Part shown: positions 42,866 to 51,708 of the stretch, one piece after another
How positions within the stretch are numbered: position 1 is the first letter of the stretch
Layout: every line of letters begins with the position of its first letter
Notes under the pieces: generated by a model
Told to the model about the DNA's origin: nothing
The model's input: only the letters and a program-made list of their open reading frames with translations
Databases searched by the model: none
NCBI RefSeq assembly: GCF_000712055.1
Contig: NZ_JOOA01000002.1
Location: 1,736,001 to 1,800,000, forward strand
DNA: 64,000 nt
Direction of reading: 5' to 3'
DNA from: Ruminococcus sp. HUN007
GTDB taxonomy: Bacteria; Bacillota; Clostridia; Oscillospirales; Ruminococcaceae
Translations under genes and position numbers: made by a program

Positions 42866-44547
42866 TTTTAGACTTACACCTCAATAGTAGTAAGTGGTAT
42901 TTTATAAGGCACTTTAAACTTAAAAATATCGTATATAGCATTTGCCTCTTTACGAGATTCCTGTGGTATAGCATAATCTTTATAAACCTTGCACTTTTGG
43001 TTACGAAGATAGATCATAATGCTTTCAGCATTCAGAGCCTTCGCTTTCTTAGAGCGACGCTTTAGCAGATCCTGCTGCAGTTTCTGCATAATGACTGTAC
43101 CCATAAAACTTATCAGCAAATGACCAGCAAAAGCCTCTTCACTCTGCACTCGGATTGGCATAAGATCAGCGTAGTTCTTGGTTATGTCAAAAACCTGTTC
43201 TACCTGTTGCCTTGTGTAGTACATAGGCAGAAGTTTGTCTTCTGATATCTCTTCTGATGTAAGAATAGCAAAGGTGCCAAGCCTTTTAATTGCAACATCA
43301 GTTTCGTTAAAATCTTTCTTATCATCCAGTGCATTAAGAATAGTTTTTTTGTGTTGCATGAGATACATATCTTCATCAATGCAAAGATAAACATATGCAT
43401 TATATCCGCAAACATCGACCTTTACTTTTTTAATGAACACCAGTCTTTCTCCATAACGATATGCGTACTTCTGGGACATCAGATCATCAAGGTTTCCGGT
43501 TGCAGCATCCTTGAAAACAGTTTTATTGGGTGCCACTCTTGTCATAAATGGAATGCCACATTCGAATAGTTCTGCTGTATTCTTTTCAGAATAATAACCG
43601 GCATCAAGTATTGCATGATTGACAGAGACGCCATACTGCTCAAGCTCGCTTACTGTAGTGATAAGTGTACTGACATCTATGATGTTTCCTGCAACATATC
43701 GAAAATAAATTGGCATTCCGTTGTTGCGATCAATCACATAAATCAGTCTGACTTCGCGATTTATGTCACCGTTATGGTTACTTATCTGAGTGATATCCAT
43801 TTTTGTTGCGTTAGGCACACCAGTGCTGTCAACAAGTATTCCAGTGGCTCCGCTATCTTTATAGATACTGGACAGGTATTCCTCAAAGAAATGTCTTTGA
43901 ATTTTTTCGTTGCCGAGTGCTTTCAGCACTTTGCTGATGTTCTGACTGGTCAGATTTGCTTTTGGATAGGAAAGATACGTATAGTTTCCTTCGTACCATA
44001 TCTTTGCATGACAGCTGGCTCCTTTGTTCGTCAGAAGACGATAAAATATCAAAGCCAGTACGGTATCGCTTTCTTCAGGAAGAACGTTTCGGATGCTTTC
44101 GTAGAAAGGTTGTCTGGTGATGTATTCCTGAAGGAACCAAGCATCTCCAAAATCAAGAATAAGCTTTTCTGAATCAGGAATAATTGATTCTTTAGGTAAT
44201 GCTGTATCAGGAACATCCCTGCGACCTTCACCCAAAACGTATTGATATGTTACACCTTTCTGGCGAAAAATGTTGTTTTCTTTGTCGATGACTCGACCAA
44301 GGTTTTCGCCGCGTCTGGTTTTTACTCTGCCTTTATCGCGGTACGACTCGTATACGCATGCATAGATTGCACCATTTGGTTTCTCATCGTAGTGAATGTA
44401 GGACATAGTAGAACACCTCTATTTGTAAGTCTAATATATTATACTTACATTATACAGCATTCTACTTACTAAATCAAGAGGAAAAACGCCGAAATATCTA
44501 TTGTTTACGGACTTTGAATGTACTTATGGAACAATGTAAGTCTAAAA
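42866..44547 (-). mobile_element. IS1634/IS4-family insertion sequence
   Basis: A 1,682-base element with inverted ends TTTTAGACTTAC at 42866 and GTAAGTCTAAAA at 44536, containing one transposase gene. It interrupts a membrane-anchored protein gene. A target duplication was not clear by eye. Confidence 0.9.
42874..44406 (-). CDS. IS1634-like DDE transposase
   Basis: A 510-residue transposase that looks intact. The catalytic residues are visible: D193 in LVDSTGVPN, D268 in ILDAGYYSEKN and E403 in the exact IS4-type Y-x2-R-x3-E-x6-K signature (YYTRQQVEQVFDITK). The N-terminus MSYIHYDEKPNGAIYACVYE is typical of IS1634 proteins. The gene fills almost the whole element and reads toward its left end. 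Integrity suggests recent insertion. Confidence 0.93.
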   Translation of the reverse strand: MSYIHYDEKPNGAIYACVYESYRDKGRVKTRRGENLGRVIDKENNIFRQKGVTYQYVLGEGRRDVPDTALPKESIIPDSEKLILDFGDAWFLQEYITRQPFYESIRNVLPEESDTVLALIFYRLLTNKGASCHAKIWYEGNYTYLSYPKANLTSQNISKVLKALGNEKIQRHFFEEYLSSIYKDSGATGILVDSTGVPNATKMDITQISNHNGDINREVRLIYVIDRNNGMPIYFRYVAGNIIDVSTLITTVSELEQYGVSVNHAILDAGYYSEKNTAELFECGIPFMTRVAPNKTVFKDAATGNLDDLMSQKYAYRYGERLVFIKKVKVDVCGYNAYVYLCIDEDMYLMQHKKTILNALDDKKDFNETDVAIKRLGTFAILTSEEISEDKLLPMYYTRQQVEQVFDITKNYADLMPIRVQSEEAFAGHLLISFMGTVIMQKLQQDLLKRRSKKAKALNAESIMIYLRNQKCKVYKDYAIPQESRKEANAIYDIFKFKVPYKIPLTTIEV

Positions 44548-44766
44548 AATCGGCGGAACTATAGTTAAGTCTTCAGAATAATCAGAATTTAGTCTGTACA
44601 GTTTCAAATCTCTTAAATAATAATACTGATCGCTAATACAAACTAAATCAGATTCTCTAAAATAGTAATTGGAAATGTGCATCGTAAGCCCAGTATTTCG
44701 GATACTCAAAAGCAGTCCGACTATTATTACGATTATTATCGTAATTAAGGTTATTATCTTCTTCAT
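44548..44766 (-). pseudogene. IS-disrupted surface protein, N-terminal part
   Basis: ATG at 44766. An N-terminal membrane anchor (KKIITLITIIIVIIVGLLL) is followed by about 45 residues to VPPI, where the insertion element begins. The next residues are found at 42865 downward. Its promoter region is a copy of the one at 50351-50380. Confidence 0.8.
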
Positions 44767-44779
44767 TTCAATAAATATC

Positions 44780-44935
44780 CTGTTAATAAGTAAAATCCTT
44801 TTTAAGTATTATAGCACACCTTGTATGAAAATCACAACTATTTTCGTAAAATTGTCTTTAAATGATCACTGCGTACATATTGAAATGATTAATTTTCTTC
44901 GCAGGGATTTGAAAGACGCGTGACATCCCCAATCG
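44780..44935. repeat. Duplicated promoter block, copy 1
   Basis: From TTAATAAGTAAAATCC to GACGCGTGACATCC the sequence matches 50330-50470 with scattered changes. It runs straight into modular palindrome copy c. Confidence 0.8.
44808..44837 (-). promoter_or_regulatory. Promoter of the IS-disrupted gene
   Basis: TTGTGA, 18 bases, TATAAT on the minus strand, in a block duplicated at 50.3 kb. Confidence 0.6.
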
Positions 44936-45012
44936 GTCAGCTGCCTCCGGCAGCTTATCTATAGCGAAATCAGCGGAGCTGATTTTACCTTTTTGATGCA
45001 GAACTGATGACG
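44906..45012. repeat. Modular palindrome with ATPase-like tail, copy c
   Basis: Codons DLKDA-stop, then ACATCC and the two core hairpins, then the same 3' sequence as copy a (gatgcagaactgatgacgac). Confidence 0.75.
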
Positions 45013-45071
45013 ACCACATATATGGCAAACGTATTATTTAACGTCGCACTTTAAACTGAATATAAAACGCC

Positions 45072-45110
45072 AAGCGGTACACCCGGTTTTGATTCGGATG
45101 TACCGCTTGT
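45072..45110. repeat. GCGGTACACCC hairpin, copy 4
   Basis: Terminator-like position 20 bases after the stop of the ATPase gene that ends at 45130. Confidence 0.8.
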
Positions 45111-45129
45111 TTCATATGTGATTCTTTTG

Positions 45130-46101
45130 CTATAACTCGATACCTTTCATGGCATCTACTACCTTCTGTTGTATATTTTTCTGCAAATAATTCGGATTGA
45201 TCTTACTTTTGGAATACTGAAGATATGTCCCCTGTGTTGTATCAGTTAATAACCTTGTAAAAAATCTCTCCCAGCTGAAAAACTCTGAACTCTCAATGTA
45301 TTCCGAAGGGTTTTCAATAATAGCTTCGGTTTCACTGTTTTTGATAATATCAGAGATAAGCAGCAGCCATTCAAATGATTCAGGCAGAAACAGCTTGATA
45401 TTACTGTTACTCCTGATAAAAGATGATACTCTGTTCATTTGTGAAGCAAATGCAGCGCCATCTGCTATTACAAGTACACTTTCATCCGCATCATTAAGTG
45501 ATATCAGTTTTTCATAAATATTCGATTTGCCTTCTGCGGACTCACAGATGATACTGTTCTTACTGGCAACATCAGAAAAAAATTCGTATCCGGAATTACT
45601 GTCCTCGACAATTATCCTCTGTGGTTTTATCAGCTGATCCGTTTTCATATCATCAGCATTATAAATCCTATACATCTCATGATAAACCGGCTGAAGTGTT
45701 CCGTATTTTCCGGAACTGCGAATACCATACACCTCTTCAACGCTGACCGGAAGCATTTCAAGATTAGCTCTTGTAACAATCACAAAATAATTACTGCTGT
45801 TTTTGGCCGCAGAAGCAAATTCTTCAGTTTCGACAAATGAAGAACCTTCATCTATAAACAGAATAGTGTCATTTATATAACCAATCTGTTCCTTCCATAA
45901 ATCGCCTTCAAGGACACGACAGGGCCTTTGGCATGAAATATTTATACCGCTCTTTTTGTCAATATGAAATTCACGGATAAGATCAATAAGCGTAGTTTTA
46001 CCAGTAGCACTGTCTCCCTGAATAAGTGTAATATTACGTCTGATATCAAATTCATATTTGACAGAACGATTTGATACCTCAACGTGATAAGCACCCTTCA
46101 T
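45130..46101 (-). CDS. P-loop ATPase paired with DUF4869 protein
   Basis: A 323-residue protein with a clear Walker A, GDSATGKT at residues 29-36, and Walker B-like TILFIDEGS. The remainder is not a family I can name; the C-terminal part alternates helices and ends basic. Its ATG overlaps the stop of the DUF4869 gene by one base (TAATG), which indicates translational coupling and stoichiometric expression. The pair recurs in Clostridia as far as I recall, without known function. An NTP-driven sensor or defence role is possible but unproven. Confidence 0.7.
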   Translation of the reverse strand: MKGAYHVEVSNRSVKYEFDIRRNITLIQGDSATGKTTLIDLIREFHIDKKSGINISCQRPCRVLEGDLWKEQIGYINDTILFIDEGSSFVETEEFASAAKNSSNYFVIVTRANLEMLPVSVEEVYGIRSSGKYGTLQPVYHEMYRIYNADDMKTDQLIKPQRIIVEDSNSGYEFFSDVASKNSIICESAEGKSNIYEKLISLNDADESVLVIADGAAFASQMNRVSSFIRSNSNIKLFLPESFEWLLLISDIIKNSETEAIIENPSEYIESSEFFSWERFFTRLLTDTTQGTYLQYSKSKINPNYLQKNIQQKVVDAMKGIEL

Positions 46102-46538
46102 TATACGAACCTCCCTGCTGTTATGACAAGCTGTTTCATATCATGAACGATCTCATCCGTATTTACTATGTGTATATCAAATGTGCCATCTCCGAAATTC
46201 ATTATATGCCGGAGATTCACAGTTACATCTTTTCTTTCTCCTATTTTCAGGAGCCACTGAGCACAGTTATCACCACAGTTTGAGGCATTAAAAAGTTCAT
46301 CCTGTATCTCATTTATAAGTATCAGTGCTTTTACCCCGCCTGAAAGCGATGTCGGAGGAATAATACCTAAAACCGGACTGTCAATTGCATGACTGCTGAG
46401 AACTTCTGATTTATCTATATCCTTTATCATCTGCTTCACATCAGCTTCTTCAAGCCATCTGCTGTCAAAAACATTTTTAAAGTAAAGTGAAGTGTTGTAA
46501 ACAACATCATCAATCTTTCCGAAAATAATATTCAGCAA
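46101..46538 (-). CDS. DUF4869 family protein
   Basis: A 145-residue protein beginning with TTG at 46538, seven bases after AGGAGG; no ATG alternative is near. The DUF4869 pattern is well preserved: LNIIFGKIDDVVYNTSLYF, SHAIDSPVLGIIPPTSLSGG and ASNCGDNCAQWLLKIGE. Function unknown. First gene of a two-gene operon with a P-loop ATPase. Confidence 0.82.
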   Translation of the reverse strand: MLNIIFGKIDDVVYNTSLYFKNVFDSRWLEEADVKQMIKDIDKSEVLSSHAIDSPVLGIIPPTSLSGGVKALILINEIQDELFNASNCGDNCAQWLLKIGERKDVTVNLRHIMNFGDGTFDIHIVNTDEIVHDMKQLVITAGRFV

Positions 46539-46572
46539 AGCAATTCCTCCTGTCTGATTGTTTATAATACTT

Positions 46573-46601
46573 ATTATATCACCTGCAGGAATTATTGTAA
46601 A
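46573..46601 (-). promoter_or_regulatory. Promoter of DUF4869/ATPase operon
   Basis: TTTACA, 17 bases, TATAAT. The spacer (CCTGCAGGTGA) closely resembles that of the nnrE promoter at 57467. Confidence 0.75.
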
Positions 46602-46626
46602 CGAAAAATTTACATTGAAATACGAA

Positions 46627-46661
46627 ACGGTACACCCGATTTTGAATTCGGATGTACCGCT
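46627..46661. repeat. GCGGTACACCC-type hairpin, copy 5
   Basis: ACGGTACA / TGTACCGC stem with an inner CCGA/TTCGG pairing, between the DUF4869 promoter and the gene ending at 46707. Confidence 0.75.
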
Positions 46662-46706
46662 TGCTTAATTTACGATTAGTTTTCTACATTTTTAGCTTAA
46701 ACTCTA

Positions 46707-47081
46707 CTATACGCTCAATAATAAATCAAATATTTCTTTGATGGTTCTCATATGTACAAAAACAGAAAAGAGTGATAAAATCAAATTCAATACAGATTTT
46801 TTATCCAGCGAAGCAAAGAAATTACGTTCTCCTTTGCTCTTTGTGTATTTTATAACATATCTTATATCAAGTATAGTTATTAAAACCAACACTAACGGTG
46901 CAAGGCCATGACTTCTATATAAACTCTCAAGATGGCCAAGAATACGGTTCTCGTAAATCATGACTGCAACTTCTGAATTTGTGTAAGGAAGCCAATATAA
47001 AGAAGCCCAAAGGATTCCGACAAATAAAACCAACGTTAATATTACTAAATTAATAGTATGATGTTTGATATGCTTTTCCAT
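46707..47081 (-). CDS. Small three-helix membrane protein (immunity candidate, second family)
   Basis: A 124-residue protein with three predicted membrane helices: VILTLVLFVGILWASLYWL, LAPLVLVLITILDIRYVI and a C-terminal one. Basic linkers separate them. Its start lies inside the last codons of the upstream toxin-like gene (32-base overlap), so the two are coupled. The protein at 54938-55297 has the same size and layout and also follows a fragment of toxin-like sequence. Family not recognised; the immunity role is inferred from that repeated order. Confidence 0.6.
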   Translation of the reverse strand: MEKHIKHHTINLVILTLVLFVGILWASLYWLPYTNSEVAVMIYENRILGHLESLYRSHGLAPLVLVLITILDIRYVIKYTKSKGERNFFASLDKKSVLNLILSLFSVFVHMRTIKEIFDLLLSV

Positions 47082-47778
47082 TTACTTGTATTTCCTTTTC
47101 TTTGTGATTAGATATTGCAACAGGATCTTCAAGAAACTTTTGCTTATTTCCTTCAATTTTTGACGAATCCACCGGTTCGCCTGGAGTATTATAGTATCCC
47201 ATTCCATACCAACTATCTGCAAACGGAACAACATCATAGAATCCGTGCATTATTTTAGAAGGCCAATTAGGACTCGCATAATTATATGTTCCCATATTTT
47301 TAGGATCATAAAGATGCCCTTCTGATTCATTGCTTTCCCTATCGTCAAGCAACATATTGTTATAATTATAAACAGCTTCGAATTTACCATCTTTAGATAC
47401 AAATTTTAGGTTATATCTACCCTTACCTTTATTATTTTCATCAGTACATGCCTCACTGTCATACATATGAAAAACCGAATCCTCCATTTTTAGTAAGGTC
47501 CAATTCTCTTTTTCTTTAAGTAAATCATCAAGAGTATTCGGTGCTCTGTTTAGTTTCAATCTGAAATAATGTAATTCTTTATTTATCGGTACATCAAGAA
47601 CCACACTATTAAAATAATCACAAAAATCATTCCAGTATTCAAATGGAATCAAATTATAATATTCCGCTGAGTTTACCTGATTCATAATGTAATTAACTTT
47701 GTCTACAGGATTGAAAGGAGATACCTTTTTTACTTCATCTAAATAGATTTTTGTTCCAAAACCAATAAATTTATTCAT
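47050..47778 (-). CDS. Toxin C-terminus-like protein without export signal (second family)
   Basis: A 242-residue protein with no signal peptide and a weak ribosome binding site. It contains LDDLLKEKENWTLLKMEDSVFHMYDSEAC and, later, DPKNMGTYNYASPNWP and HGFYDVVPFADSWYGMGYYN. This block (GTYNY ... H..DV.PY) recalls the C-terminal modules of large exported polymorphic-toxin-like proteins in Firmicutes. The product looks like a detached C-terminal module. A related piece stands at 54702-54920. Activity is unknown. Confidence 0.55.
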   Translation of the reverse strand: MNKFIGFGTKIYLDEVKKVSPFNPVDKVNYIMNQVNSAEYYNLIPFEYWNDFCDYFNSVVLDVPINKELHYFRLKLNRAPNTLDDLLKEKENWTLLKMEDSVFHMYDSEACTDENNKGKGRYNLKFVSKDGKFEAVYNYNNMLLDDRESNESEGHLYDPKNMGTYNYASPNWPSKIMHGFYDVVPFADSWYGMGYYNTPGEPVDSSKIEGNKQKFLEDPVAISNHKEKEIQVNGKAYQTSYY

Positions 47779-47855
47779 CTAAGATTTATTCCCAAAATGC
47801 TGATGAAACTTTAATATTAACTTCAGTAAAGAATAAAATAGAGCAATTCTAATAA

Positions 47856-47915
47856 AACACAGTGCAGTTTGCTGGTAGTCACGATCTGCATACTGCACTG
47901 TTGTTTTTAGTATTT
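47856..47915 (-). terminator. Terminator of the five-repeat dockerin gene
   Basis: Stem ACAGTGCAG / CTGCACTGT with a long loop; T-rich on the minus strand after the stem. Confidence 0.7.
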
Positions 47916-47940
47916 ATATCACTATATTTTTATCAATCAC

Positions 47941-50289
47941 TCATGGAGTCAGTTTAAATCCGACTGTTTCCCACTCATCACTCTTATGATTTTCCTCGCA
48001 CAGCTCCTTATAGCCGTCATAATCGACGATGCAATCTTTAGGTACATAGTTCGGATAAGCACCTGTATAACCGTATGTTGCTGTAGTGCATGCTCCGACA
48101 ACTTCGTTATTCTTGACTTTTACAGCCCAGTCACCAACTCTTGGTGGAAGGTCACGCTTTATGCTCTGAACGAAATCTGATGAAATATCTGAACTGTTGA
48201 AAATTCCGTCAATAACTTCTCCTTTAGCCTCACATTCCATTGCGACTACCATTGCTGTAGTAAACACTGATTTTGCATTTGCATTGGCTGAATCCACTGA
48301 TGATTTTCTTACAAGATAACGTATGTTCGGAGTATAAGCATTTACGATCTCAGCAGAAAAAGTTTTGAAATCCATTAATGCATCAGGATATAACGCAAAC
48401 CAGTCTGTATCCGGTCTTAATGCGATATCAGCAAGATTATTATCAAAAGGTACATTCAGAAGCTGCGGAACACTTGCAGGATAAGCACCTGAACGTTTCT
48501 CACATCCGGCTGCTGCACCGCGGACTTCATAACTTTCTATTTTCACTGAGAATTCATACTCATCAGAAGCAAGTTCTCTGAAAAGTTCGCTTTCGGAAGT
48601 ATAAATACCATTCGGAACTTCCTTTCCGGAAATTTCATATTCCTGAAGCATGGTCTGAACATTAGTGAAGATATTTTTAGCGGCATCGTTGAAGAATGAT
48701 ACAGAAGAAACCAGATTATCCGGTGTTCCAGTCGCCGATACATAATCAGGGAACATGATCTTCCAGTCAGGTTTAAAATCATCTGCATCGGGCGGCATTT
48801 TTTCTTTCAGCACATCAAAAGGAATATCCATATTCTGCGGAATACCAGCAGGATAAGCGCCGCTCCTTGTAAGCTCACCGCTCGATGCCAGACAGTAAAT
48901 TACCATTCCATTTTTAACGAAAATAAAGTATTTCCCTTTAGCCCCACCAATATTTGCAAACAGTTCGTTTTCTTCAGTGTAAAATCCGTTCGGAACTGTT
49001 TCACCTAAAGTTTCTTTTTCCTGAATAATAGTCTGCGCATTTGTGAAAACTGTCTTTGCAAAATCATTATACTGAGCAACTGTTTTTTCAGGATAATCAG
49101 GCAGAGAACTCTGAGCAGGATCATCTGAAATATACTGAGGATAAGTCTGCTTCCAGTCAAAACTTATATCTCCGGAAATTTTTGCATTATCGAATTTATA
49201 TGGGATATTCATAGTCTGTGGTACTGTGTTCGGATATGCACCGGTCACTTTTCCGTATGAATCAGTACAAATACAGCCAACTAACTCACCGTCAGAGAAC
49301 GAAAGTGCAAAGGTCGTATTCTGCGGGCTCAGATTTGTAAGAGCAAAAATCTTATCACGGTACTGCTTTTCAATTTCTTCGTCTGCAGTAATTCCGGTAT
49401 AGTTAAGCGGAGCTATTTCCGGCTTCCCTGCTGTTTCTGCCTCCTGCTGCATAGTTTTGATCACAGTAAACAGTGTCTCTGCAGTACTGTTAAGCTCGTT
49501 AGTGGTCTTCGGAACATAGTCCTTTATAGTTTCATCTGCCGAAACCCATTCCGGATATGCATCTTTCCAGTTTATATTAACATTAGAATAATACTGCACA
49601 TTAGCTTCAAGTATCTTGTCATAGTCAACATTTACTGACATAGGTATCTCATTCGGATACGCACCGGTAACACCGCCGGAAGTACAGATACAGCCTCTTA
49701 CGTCACAATCAGATATCGCTATACTCCATCTTGTTCCGTCCGGAAGTTCAAGTTCCTGTTTCATAAGGTCTGTAAGTTCATTGCTGTCTTCATTATTAAA
49801 AACATTAAACCTTGCCACTTTTTGTTCAGGATTAAGATAACTAAGGTATAACTGGGCCCTTACCGCTGTCTCATAAATATCCTTTGCTGTTTTATTCATT
49901 TCTGAAATAGCAGCAGTATCAGTCTTGTCCTTGTTTTCTTCCGGATCCTTCTGTTCCGCAGGATCCTTTGGTTCTTTAGGATTTTCCGGTTCCGGATCTT
50001 TTGGTTCTGCAGGATCCTGCGGCGGCTGAACAGCTTCTGTCAGTATTCCTGTCAGATAAATCATATCCGCAACATTTATCTTCTGGTCGCCGTTCATATC
50101 CGCACCATCAGCGTCGATATCTGTCGCCTCACCAAGAAGATACTTTTTCATCAATACTATGTCCTTGGTATTAAGGACTCCGTCCCCGTTCACATCTCCT
50201 TTGACCGTATCAGGTGCAGCCATTACTGACTCCGCCATCATCGTCGAAACCATGCATAAAGCAAGAATACCTGTAACAACTTTTCTCAT
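47941..50289 (-). CDS. Secreted dockerin protein with five internal repeats
   Basis: A 782-residue protein. After the signal peptide comes a dockerin (DVNGDGVLNTKDIVLMKKYL; DMNGDQKINVADMIYLTGIL), then a Pro/Glu/Lys-rich linker (about residues 88-125). Five repeats of roughly 110-135 residues follow. Each opens with an N..AK..FT helix (NKTAKDIYETA, NSTAETLFTVI, NDFAKTVFTNA, NDAAKNIFTNV, NANAKSVFTTA) and ends with GAYP and a VP-containing strand. The unit recalls the globular head of pilin-like proteins but this is weak. No catalytic domain is seen, so a structural or binding role on the cell surface or cellulosome is likely. Promoter at 50351-50380. Confidence 0.82.
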   Translation of the reverse strand: MRKVVTGILALCMVSTMMAESVMAAPDTVKGDVNGDGVLNTKDIVLMKKYLLGEATDIDADGADMNGDQKINVADMIYLTGILTEAVQPPQDPAEPKDPEPENPKEPKDPAEQKDPEENKDKTDTAAISEMNKTAKDIYETAVRAQLYLSYLNPEQKVARFNVFNNEDSNELTDLMKQELELPDGTRWSIAISDCDVRGCICTSGGVTGAYPNEIPMSVNVDYDKILEANVQYYSNVNINWKDAYPEWVSADETIKDYVPKTTNELNSTAETLFTVIKTMQQEAETAGKPEIAPLNYTGITADEEIEKQYRDKIFALTNLSPQNTTFALSFSDGELVGCICTDSYGKVTGAYPNTVPQTMNIPYKFDNAKISGDISFDWKQTYPQYISDDPAQSSLPDYPEKTVAQYNDFAKTVFTNAQTIIQEKETLGETVPNGFYTEENELFANIGGAKGKYFIFVKNGMVIYCLASSGELTRSGAYPAGIPQNMDIPFDVLKEKMPPDADDFKPDWKIMFPDYVSATGTPDNLVSSVSFFNDAAKNIFTNVQTMLQEYEISGKEVPNGIYTSESELFRELASDEYEFSVKIESYEVRGAAAGCEKRSGAYPASVPQLLNVPFDNNLADIALRPDTDWFALYPDALMDFKTFSAEIVNAYTPNIRYLVRKSSVDSANANAKSVFTTAMVVAMECEAKGEVIDGIFNSSDISSDFVQSIKRDLPPRVGDWAVKVKNNEVVGACTTATYGYTGAYPNYVPKDCIVDYDGYKELCEENHKSDEWETVGFKLTP

Positions 50290-50329
50290 TTCTTAAAACC
50301 CCTTTTTCATTATTGTCTTTCACTTTTAA

Positions 50330-50470
50330 TAAGTAAAATCCTTTTTAAGTATTATAGCACACCTTGTCTGAAAAGTGCAACTATTTTTGCAAAATTGTCT
50401 TTAAATAATCAATGCGTACATATTGAAATGAATAATTTTCTTCGCAGAGATTTGAAAGACGCGTGACATC
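50330..50470. repeat. Duplicated promoter block, copy 2
   Basis: Near-copy of 44780-44935, including the promoter and the GACGCGTGACATCC border to the palindrome. It links two otherwise unrelated minus-strand genes. Confidence 0.8.
50351..50380 (-). promoter_or_regulatory. Promoter of the five-repeat dockerin gene
   Basis: TTGCAC, 18 bases, TATAAT on the minus strand. Confidence 0.65.
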
Positions 50471-50575
50471 CCCAATCGGTCAGCTGCCTTCGGCAGCTCA
50501 TCAATAGCAAAATCAGCGGAGCTGATTTTACATTTTTTCCGCAGAGCCGGTGGTCAAACGTCACCGGCTCTTGCT
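50450..50575. repeat. Modular palindrome with ATPase-like tail, copy d
   Basis: LKDA-stop codons, the two core hairpins and the third hairpin AGAGCCGGTGG / CACCGGCTCT. The orphan-cassette promoter begins 20 bases later. Confidence 0.8.
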
Positions 50576-50596
50576 TTTGCATTTTTCAATTATTAG

Positions 50597-50625
50597 TTGA
50601 CAAAAGATTATGTTTGTTGTAAAAT
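50597..50625 (+). promoter_or_regulatory. Promoter of orphan cassette 1
   Basis: TTGACA, 17 bases, TAAAAT. The same promoter and flank recur at 51666 and 55411. Confidence 0.85.
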
Positions 50626-50639
50626 TTTAATCAAATGAT

Positions 50640-50903
50640 AAAACATGCATCAACTATTCATGGAAACCGGATACACTCCAGTGGTGGGTTTGCGGCTGGA
50701 ACCCGGAATATGCCTGGGATGTTGATGTTCACAAACTCGCTGTTGTTAGCAAGGTGGATATGTCGGAGTTCAAAGAATTGTATAATGTATTTGCCCGAAA
50801 TTATAAAACCGATGAAGACTATACACCATATTTAGAATTTGATGATGAGCACAATCTTTTCTGGTTAATGTGGGGAGATGATTCTTTATATGAACTACCT
50901 TAA
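50640..50903 (+). pseudogene. Toxin C-terminal tip fragment, cassette 1
   Basis: An open stretch without start codon or ribosome binding site, reading YSWKPDTLQWWVCGWNPEYA ... VDMSEFKELYNVF ... YLEFDDEHNLFWLMWGDDS. It aligns with the end of the full toxin-like protein (YEKQWWITGFNPE; FAEEIDMYNSI; VTFDDESNKLWIVWWD). It is joined directly to the promoter. Confidence 0.8.
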
Positions 50904-51402
50904 AATTACCCTCATAAAAAAGATGTTTAGTAATATCCTTGTTGTATTAACATGCATCATAATATTCTGCGGTTGCGGCTTTGAAAAAGTTCAGGAAGAA
51001 ACTCAGCTTTGCAAAGAAGCCAAAGAAGAGGCCAAACAAGTTTTTGAATACCTAAAAGAAGAAGATACTTCATCACTTTCAAATTTTTTTAGTCAAAAAG
51101 CTTTATCTGACTGTAATCTGGAAGAGGAATGGAAAATATTTCTTGAACAGATTAACGGTAAAATAATTGATTATGAAACAATTGAAACTTTTGAGAACAG
51201 ACGTACTTTTTCTGATGGTAATCTCACCTATTTACTGTTACGAATAGAATTTAAAAACGTAAAAACTGACACCGGACAAGTTTATGAAAAAATGAGATAC
51301 TCAAAAACCGCTAAATGTGATTCTGATCCCGATAAAGAGGGAATCAACTGGTTAGAATTAATGATTGACGGAAACGAAAAAAACTATCAAATTTCCCACT
51401 AA
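50890..51402 (+). CDS. DUF5104-like lipoprotein (orphan immunity candidate 3)
   Basis: About 170 residues from the ATG at 50890. GGGGAG at the end of the toxin-tip sequence is its ribosome binding site and the two frames overlap by 14 bases. A lipoprotein signal (LTCIIIFCGCG) is followed by the DUF5104 pattern EEAKQVFEYLKEEDTSSLSNFF, INGKIIDYETIE, RTFSDGNLTYLLLRIEF and VKTDTGQVYE. Anchored outside the membrane, as expected for protection against an exported toxin. The protective role is inferred. Confidence 0.75.
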   Translation: MNYLKITLIKKMFSNILVVLTCIIIFCGCGFEKVQEETQLCKEAKEEAKQVFEYLKEEDTSSLSNFFSQKALSDCNLEEEWKIFLEQINGKIIDYETIETFENRRTFSDGNLTYLLLRIEFKNVKTDTGQVYEKMRYSKTAKCDSDPDKEGINWLELMIDGNEKNYQISH

Positions 51403-51572
51403 GAAAGAGTAACGCAAGGATTGCCACAACAACAAGTCAAAAAATCCCGAGTCAAAATGAAAGCAGAAGCTAAATTACAATTTATGTTAGATAGCATTAA
51501 TTAATTGATTGTTGTGTTTTGGAACTGATTGTTTACTGTAATCTGTTCTATCATATCTGTTATAGTAAATAT

Positions 51573-51640
51573 ATCAAAATCAGCGAAGCTGATTTTACCT
51601 TTTATCCGCAGAGCCGGTGGTCAAACGTCATCGGCTCTTG
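51573..51640. repeat. Modular palindrome, partial copy e
   Basis: Lacks the first hairpin; keeps AAATCAGCGAAGCTGATTT and AGAGCCGGTGG / CATCGGCTCT. The 170 bases before it hold no recognisable gene. Confidence 0.75.
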
Positions 51641-51665
51641 CTTTTGTATTTTTTTCAATTATTAG

Positions 51666-51694
51666 TTGACAAAAGATTATGTTTGTTGTAAAAT
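51666..51694 (+). promoter_or_regulatory. Promoter of orphan cassette 2
   Basis: TTGACA, 17 bases, TAAAAT; same as cassette 1. Confidence 0.85.
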
Positions 51695-51708
51695 TTTAAT
51701 CAAATGAT

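Noticed and set aside
42858..44556. Target-site duplication of the insertion sequence
   Set aside because: The flanks (catgaa and aatcgg sides) share only A/T bases, so no convincing direct repeat could be assigned.
50635..50835. Open frame beginning MIKHASTIHGN in orphan cassettes
   Set aside because: It is out of frame with the toxin-tip homology and has no ribosome binding site; the same ATG occurs in all three cassettes only because the leader is copied.
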